DNA of 8,917 bases from positions 1 through 8,917 of the forward strand of contig JBOHER010000332.1 of assembly GCA_050701115.1 (NCBI GenBank), given 5' to 3'. This DNA is from JBOHER01 sp050701115. GTDB lineage: Bacteria > Actinomycetota > Actinomycetes > Mycobacteriales > Pseudonocardiaceae. Each line of letters starts with the position of its first letter. Position 1 is the stretch's first letter. Shown here piece after piece: positions 7,053-8,917 of this stretch. The position numbers and the translations under genes are program-made. The notes beneath the pieces are model-generated. The model worked only from the letters and a program-made list of their open reading frames with translations, searched no databases and was not told the origin of the DNA.

Positions 7053-8333
7053 TTAAGGCCGCTGCGGCGTCCCCCGCACGCCGGGAGCCAGCGAGTGCGG
7101 CAGCACCTGTTCGGGTTGTTCCGGGCGCCGCAGCGCGAGCTCGACACCGTCGGCGAAGCGGTAGGGCCGGTGCGCGAGGATGCCGGCGAAATGCCTGCGC
7201 AGGCGGGACATTTCCGCCCGCACGGTCACCGTTCGCTCGCCGTCGCCGAAGAGGTCCATGGACAGTTGCGCCGCCGATCTGCCTTCGGGGTGGCAGGCGA
7301 GCACGTAGAGCATCTCCGCGTGCCGGGGGCTGAGCACGTGCGTCCAAGTTCCACCAGCGCCGTCGACGGTGAGCGTCGCCCGCCTCGGTGAACTGACGTC
7401 GACCACCACCGTGGTTCCTGCTCCCGGCTCGTCGGCCTGCCCCGCCACCACCCGGACCAGCCAGCCGCCAGGGACCGGCTCCAGCACGCAGTCGCCGAAC
7501 GCGGGCAACCACACCGGCCCGGCAGTGCACTCCTGGGGAAGTGCCAGCCGATCCACCGGCGCGATCCCGGACGCGGCCGCGATCCATCCGTGCTGATCGG
7601 TGATCACGCCCGGGCCGGACAACCTGGCGAGCACCGGCACGCCTACCGCGCGCAACCGCTCCAGTTCCATCAGGTGCGCGTTGCGCAGTTGCGCCTCGGC
7701 GAGTTTGGCCACCGCGGCGACAAGGGCGAGCGTGGTGGGGTTGACCGTGGCAGCGGGACCGGACAGGTCGACGGCACCGAGCAGGCGGCCCGAACGCGGA
7801 TCTTGCAATGGCGAGCAGGCGCAGGTCCAGGCATGGTGGGTGCGCACGTAGTGTTCGGCCGAATAAACCTGCATCGGCCTGCGCGCGACCAGCGCGGTGC
7901 CGATCGCGTTGGTGCCGACGACATCCTCATGCCATACCGCACCCTCGGTGAACCCGAGCCCATCGGCCCTGCGCCGCACCGCGGTGCTGCCGTCCCGCCA
8001 GAGCACGTAGCCGTCGGCGTCCACCACCACCATGATGTGCGCGGCCTGCTCGGCGACGCTGGTCAGGCCGTCCCGCAGGATCGGGAGTGCGTCGAGGAGG
8101 CCGGAGCTTCTGCGCCGACCCTCGACCACGTCGAATGGCAGTGGCTGCCGTTGCCTGCCCTGGTCGGGGTCGATGCCGATCCGGCGCATCCGGTCCCAGG
8201 ACGCCCCGATGACCGGCCGCGGCTTGCTCGGCAACCGCTCGCCGGACAGGGCCGCGTCGTGCACCTGAGCCAAGACCCGCGCGTACCGGCGGGGGTCGGC
8301 CCCCACCGGCAACGCTGCCTCGAGGCTGTGCAA
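7053..8333 (-). CDS. GAF-domain transcriptional regulator with C-terminal winged helix
   Basis: Predicted DNA-binding regulator of 426 aa if started at TTG 8333. Residues about 1-60 hold the segment RPVIGASWDRMRRIGIDPD, resembling the start of AcoR-type regulators. Residues about 70-220 form a GAF-like sensor domain with VVVDADGYVLWRDG, GAVWHEDVVGTNAIGTAL, TCACSPLQDP and GRLLGAVDLSG. A linker region follows. Residues about 330-402 form a winged helix (LSPRHAEMLYVLACHPEGRSA, then VRAEMSRLRR and HRPYRF). The AAA+ sigma-54 module and Fis domain of true AcoR proteins are absent, so it is expected to act with ordinary RNA polymerase. The ligand is unknown. The frame stays open upstream to 8861, but that stretch reads as Arg/Gly-rich nonsense in the wrong frame of osmC. 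The TTG at 8333 has AGGAG seven bases upstream. A GTG at 8306 is a weaker alternative start. Confidence 0.88.
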   Translation of the reverse strand: MHSLEAALPVGADPRRYARVLAQVHDAALSGERLPSKPRPVIGASWDRMRRIGIDPDQGRQRQPLPFDVVEGRRRSSGLLDALPILRDGLTSVAEQAAHIMVVVDADGYVLWRDGSTAVRRRADGLGFTEGAVWHEDVVGTNAIGTALVARRPMQVYSAEHYVRTHHAWTCACSPLQDPRSGRLLGAVDLSGPAATVNPTTLALVAAVAKLAEAQLRNAHLMELERLRAVGVPVLARLSGPGVITDQHGWIAAASGIAPVDRLALPQECTAGPVWLPAFGDCVLEPVPGGWLVRVVAGQADEPGAGTTVVVDVSSPRRATLTVDGAGGTWTHVLSPRHAEMLYVLACHPEGRSAAQLSMDLFGDGERTVTVRAEMSRLRRHFAGILAHRPYRFADGVELALRRPEQPEQVLPHSLAPGVRGTPQRP

Positions 8334-8340
8334 ACTCGTG

Positions 8341-8355
8341 CTCCTACTCCTCCCT
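8341..8355 (-). promoter_or_regulatory. Ribosome binding site deciding the TTG start of the GAF regulator
   Basis: On the minus strand the bases read AGGGAGGAGTAGGAG, ending seven bases before TTG 8333. No ATG or GTG of the regulator frame lies at a suitable distance from this site, which supports the TTG. Confidence 0.65.
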
Positions 8356-8360
8356 GCCAG

Positions 8361-8388
8361 TGTGGCCCCTTGTGGGCGATGGCCACAA
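8361..8388. promoter_or_regulatory. Cluster of three TGTGG half-sites, candidate operator or hairpin
   Basis: TGTGGCC (8361-8367) and GGCCACA (8381-8387) are perfect 7-bp inverted arms around 13 bases. A further TTGTGG (8370-8375) can pair with CCACAA (8383-8388) around seven bases. The two direct TGTGG copies start 10 bp apart, one helical turn. The cluster lies between the osmC stop and the regulator start. It could be an autoregulatory operator; a terminator is less likely because there is no T-run. Confidence 0.45.
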
Positions 8389-8401
8389 CCGGCGCGGCTG
8401 G

Positions 8402-8845
8402 TCAGGCGCCGTCGAGGGCCGCGTCGAGGGTGATCTCGGTTCCGGTCAACGCGGCCGATACCGGGCAGGTCTCCTTCGCCAACTGGGCCGTCTGGGCGAA
8501 CCCGGCTTCGTCTGCGCCGGGCACCCGTGCCCGCACCCGCAGCGCGATTCCGGTGATCGCGAAACCCTCGCCACGCGGCCCGAAGGACACCGTCGCGGTG
8601 GTCTCGATGCGCTCCGGCGGCGTGCCCGCCTTGCCGAGCAGTCCCGACAGCTGCATGCAGTAGCAGGACGAATGGGCCGCTGCGACCAGCTCCTCCGGGC
8701 TCGTCTTGCCACCGGACTCCTCGGAGCGCGCAGGCCAGGACACCGCGAACGTGGTCAGACCAGAGGTGTCCAGGGTGGTATCCCCCGAACCGGATGGGAG
8801 ATCGCCGGTCCAGGTGGTCGTTGCTTGACGATCGGTCATCTGCAT
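8402..8845 (-). CDS. osmC: OsmC-family peroxiredoxin
   Basis: Thiol peroxidase of 147 aa that reduces organic hydroperoxides, the usual size for OsmC. The two catalytic cysteines are in place: C61 in AAAHSSCYCMQLS and C127 in AKETCPVSAAL. SPEELVAAAHSS, FAITGIALRVRARVPG and EITLDAAL match conserved OsmC segments, and the pattern fits OsmC rather than Ohr. An extra cysteine, C63, sits two residues after the first catalytic one. The start may be ATG 8845 or ATG 8839: AAAGGAG lies three bases before the first and nine before the second. The second gives MTDRQ, closer to the family's usual beginning. It is the first gene of the minus-strand run osmC, GAF regulator, phoU; its own promoter should lie at 8846-8917 or beyond, where I could not place clear hexamers. 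Confidence 0.94.
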   Translation of the reverse strand: MQMTDRQATTTWTGDLPSGSGDTTLDTSGLTTFAVSWPARSEESGGKTSPEELVAAAHSSCYCMQLSGLLGKAGTPPERIETTATVSFGPRGEGFAITGIALRVRARVPGADEAGFAQTAQLAKETCPVSAALTGTEITLDAALDGA

Positions 8846-8917
8846 GTGCTCCTTTTGTCATGTTGGGTGGTCGCGTCAGGCGGCTAGCCTTGTTTTCCGC
8901 AGCGTTTGAGGTCAGGG
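8846..8917 (-). promoter_or_regulatory. Upstream region of osmC
   Basis: These 72 bases precede osmC and contain its ribosome site AAAGGAG (8849-8855). No confident -35/-10 pair is visible, and the region is cut by the window edge. No coding sequence is supported in it. Confidence 0.35.

Noticed and set aside
7813..7830. CAC cysteines of the GAF domain as a metal or haem site
   Set aside because: Similar Cys-containing segments occur in AcoR-type GAF domains without such cofactors, and no other ligand residues stand out.
8361..8388. Rho-independent terminator after osmC
   Set aside because: The 7-bp stem has a 13-base loop and no T-run follows on the minus strand.
7590..8663. A plus-strand open frame opposite the regulator and osmC
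   Set aside because: It crosses two well-supported minus-strand genes and shows no domain.
8334..8861. N-terminal extension of the GAF regulator up to ATG 8861
   Set aside because: This stretch is the wrong frame of osmC and reads as Arg/Gly-rich sequence unlike the rest of the protein. The TTG at 8333 has a good ribosome site and fits the family's beginning.

Overview
The window comes from a high-GC actinobacterium. The evidence is the GC-rich codon use with frequent GTG/TTG starts, a PknG-type kinase with an N-terminal rubredoxin-like domain, and the glnX-glnH-pknG gene order known from mycobacteria. The protein sequences look more like Pseudonocardiaceae-type relatives than Mycobacterium itself, but the genus cannot be fixed by eye. 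I see no mobile elements, rRNA, tRNA or CRISPR, and no gene-free stretch longer than about 235 bases.

Left part (1-5646). The 3' part of a plus-strand metallophosphoesterase gene enters from the left edge and converges on a three-gene minus-strand operon, overlapping its last gene by 8 bp. Read in the direction of transcription, the operon is glnX (four-pass membrane protein), glnH (amino-acid-binding lipoprotein) and pknG (soluble serine/threonine kinase with rubredoxin-like, kinase and TPR parts). glnX and glnH overlap by ATGA, and the glnH stop abuts the first possible pknG start, so the three are probably translated in a coupled way. In mycobacteria this set senses extracellular aspartate/glutamate and, through PknG phosphorylation of GarA, adjusts flux at the 2-oxoglutarate node. 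The same circuit is inferred here; garA is not in the window.

Middle (5647-7043). A 235-bp divergent intergenic region separates glnX from a small plus-strand lipoprotein of the 'secreted repeat' family (PF03640/COG4315 type). The 3' end of that gene overlaps by 32 bp the 3' end of a minus-strand phoU gene.

Right part (7044-8917). Upstream of phoU on the same strand lie a GAF-domain/winged-helix regulator, probably starting at a TTG, and an OsmC-family peroxiredoxin. The order osmC - regulator - phoU, with gaps of 68 and 9 bp, suggests a unit linking peroxide defence, a small-molecule-sensing regulator and phosphate/persistence control. A compact cluster of three TGTGG half-sites in the 68-bp gap is the best candidate operator in the window.

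No clearly new system was found. The points most worth a second look are the TGTGG cluster, the architecture of the GlnX sensor loops, the long GTGP-repeat N-terminus of PknG, and the osmC-regulator-phoU grouping.
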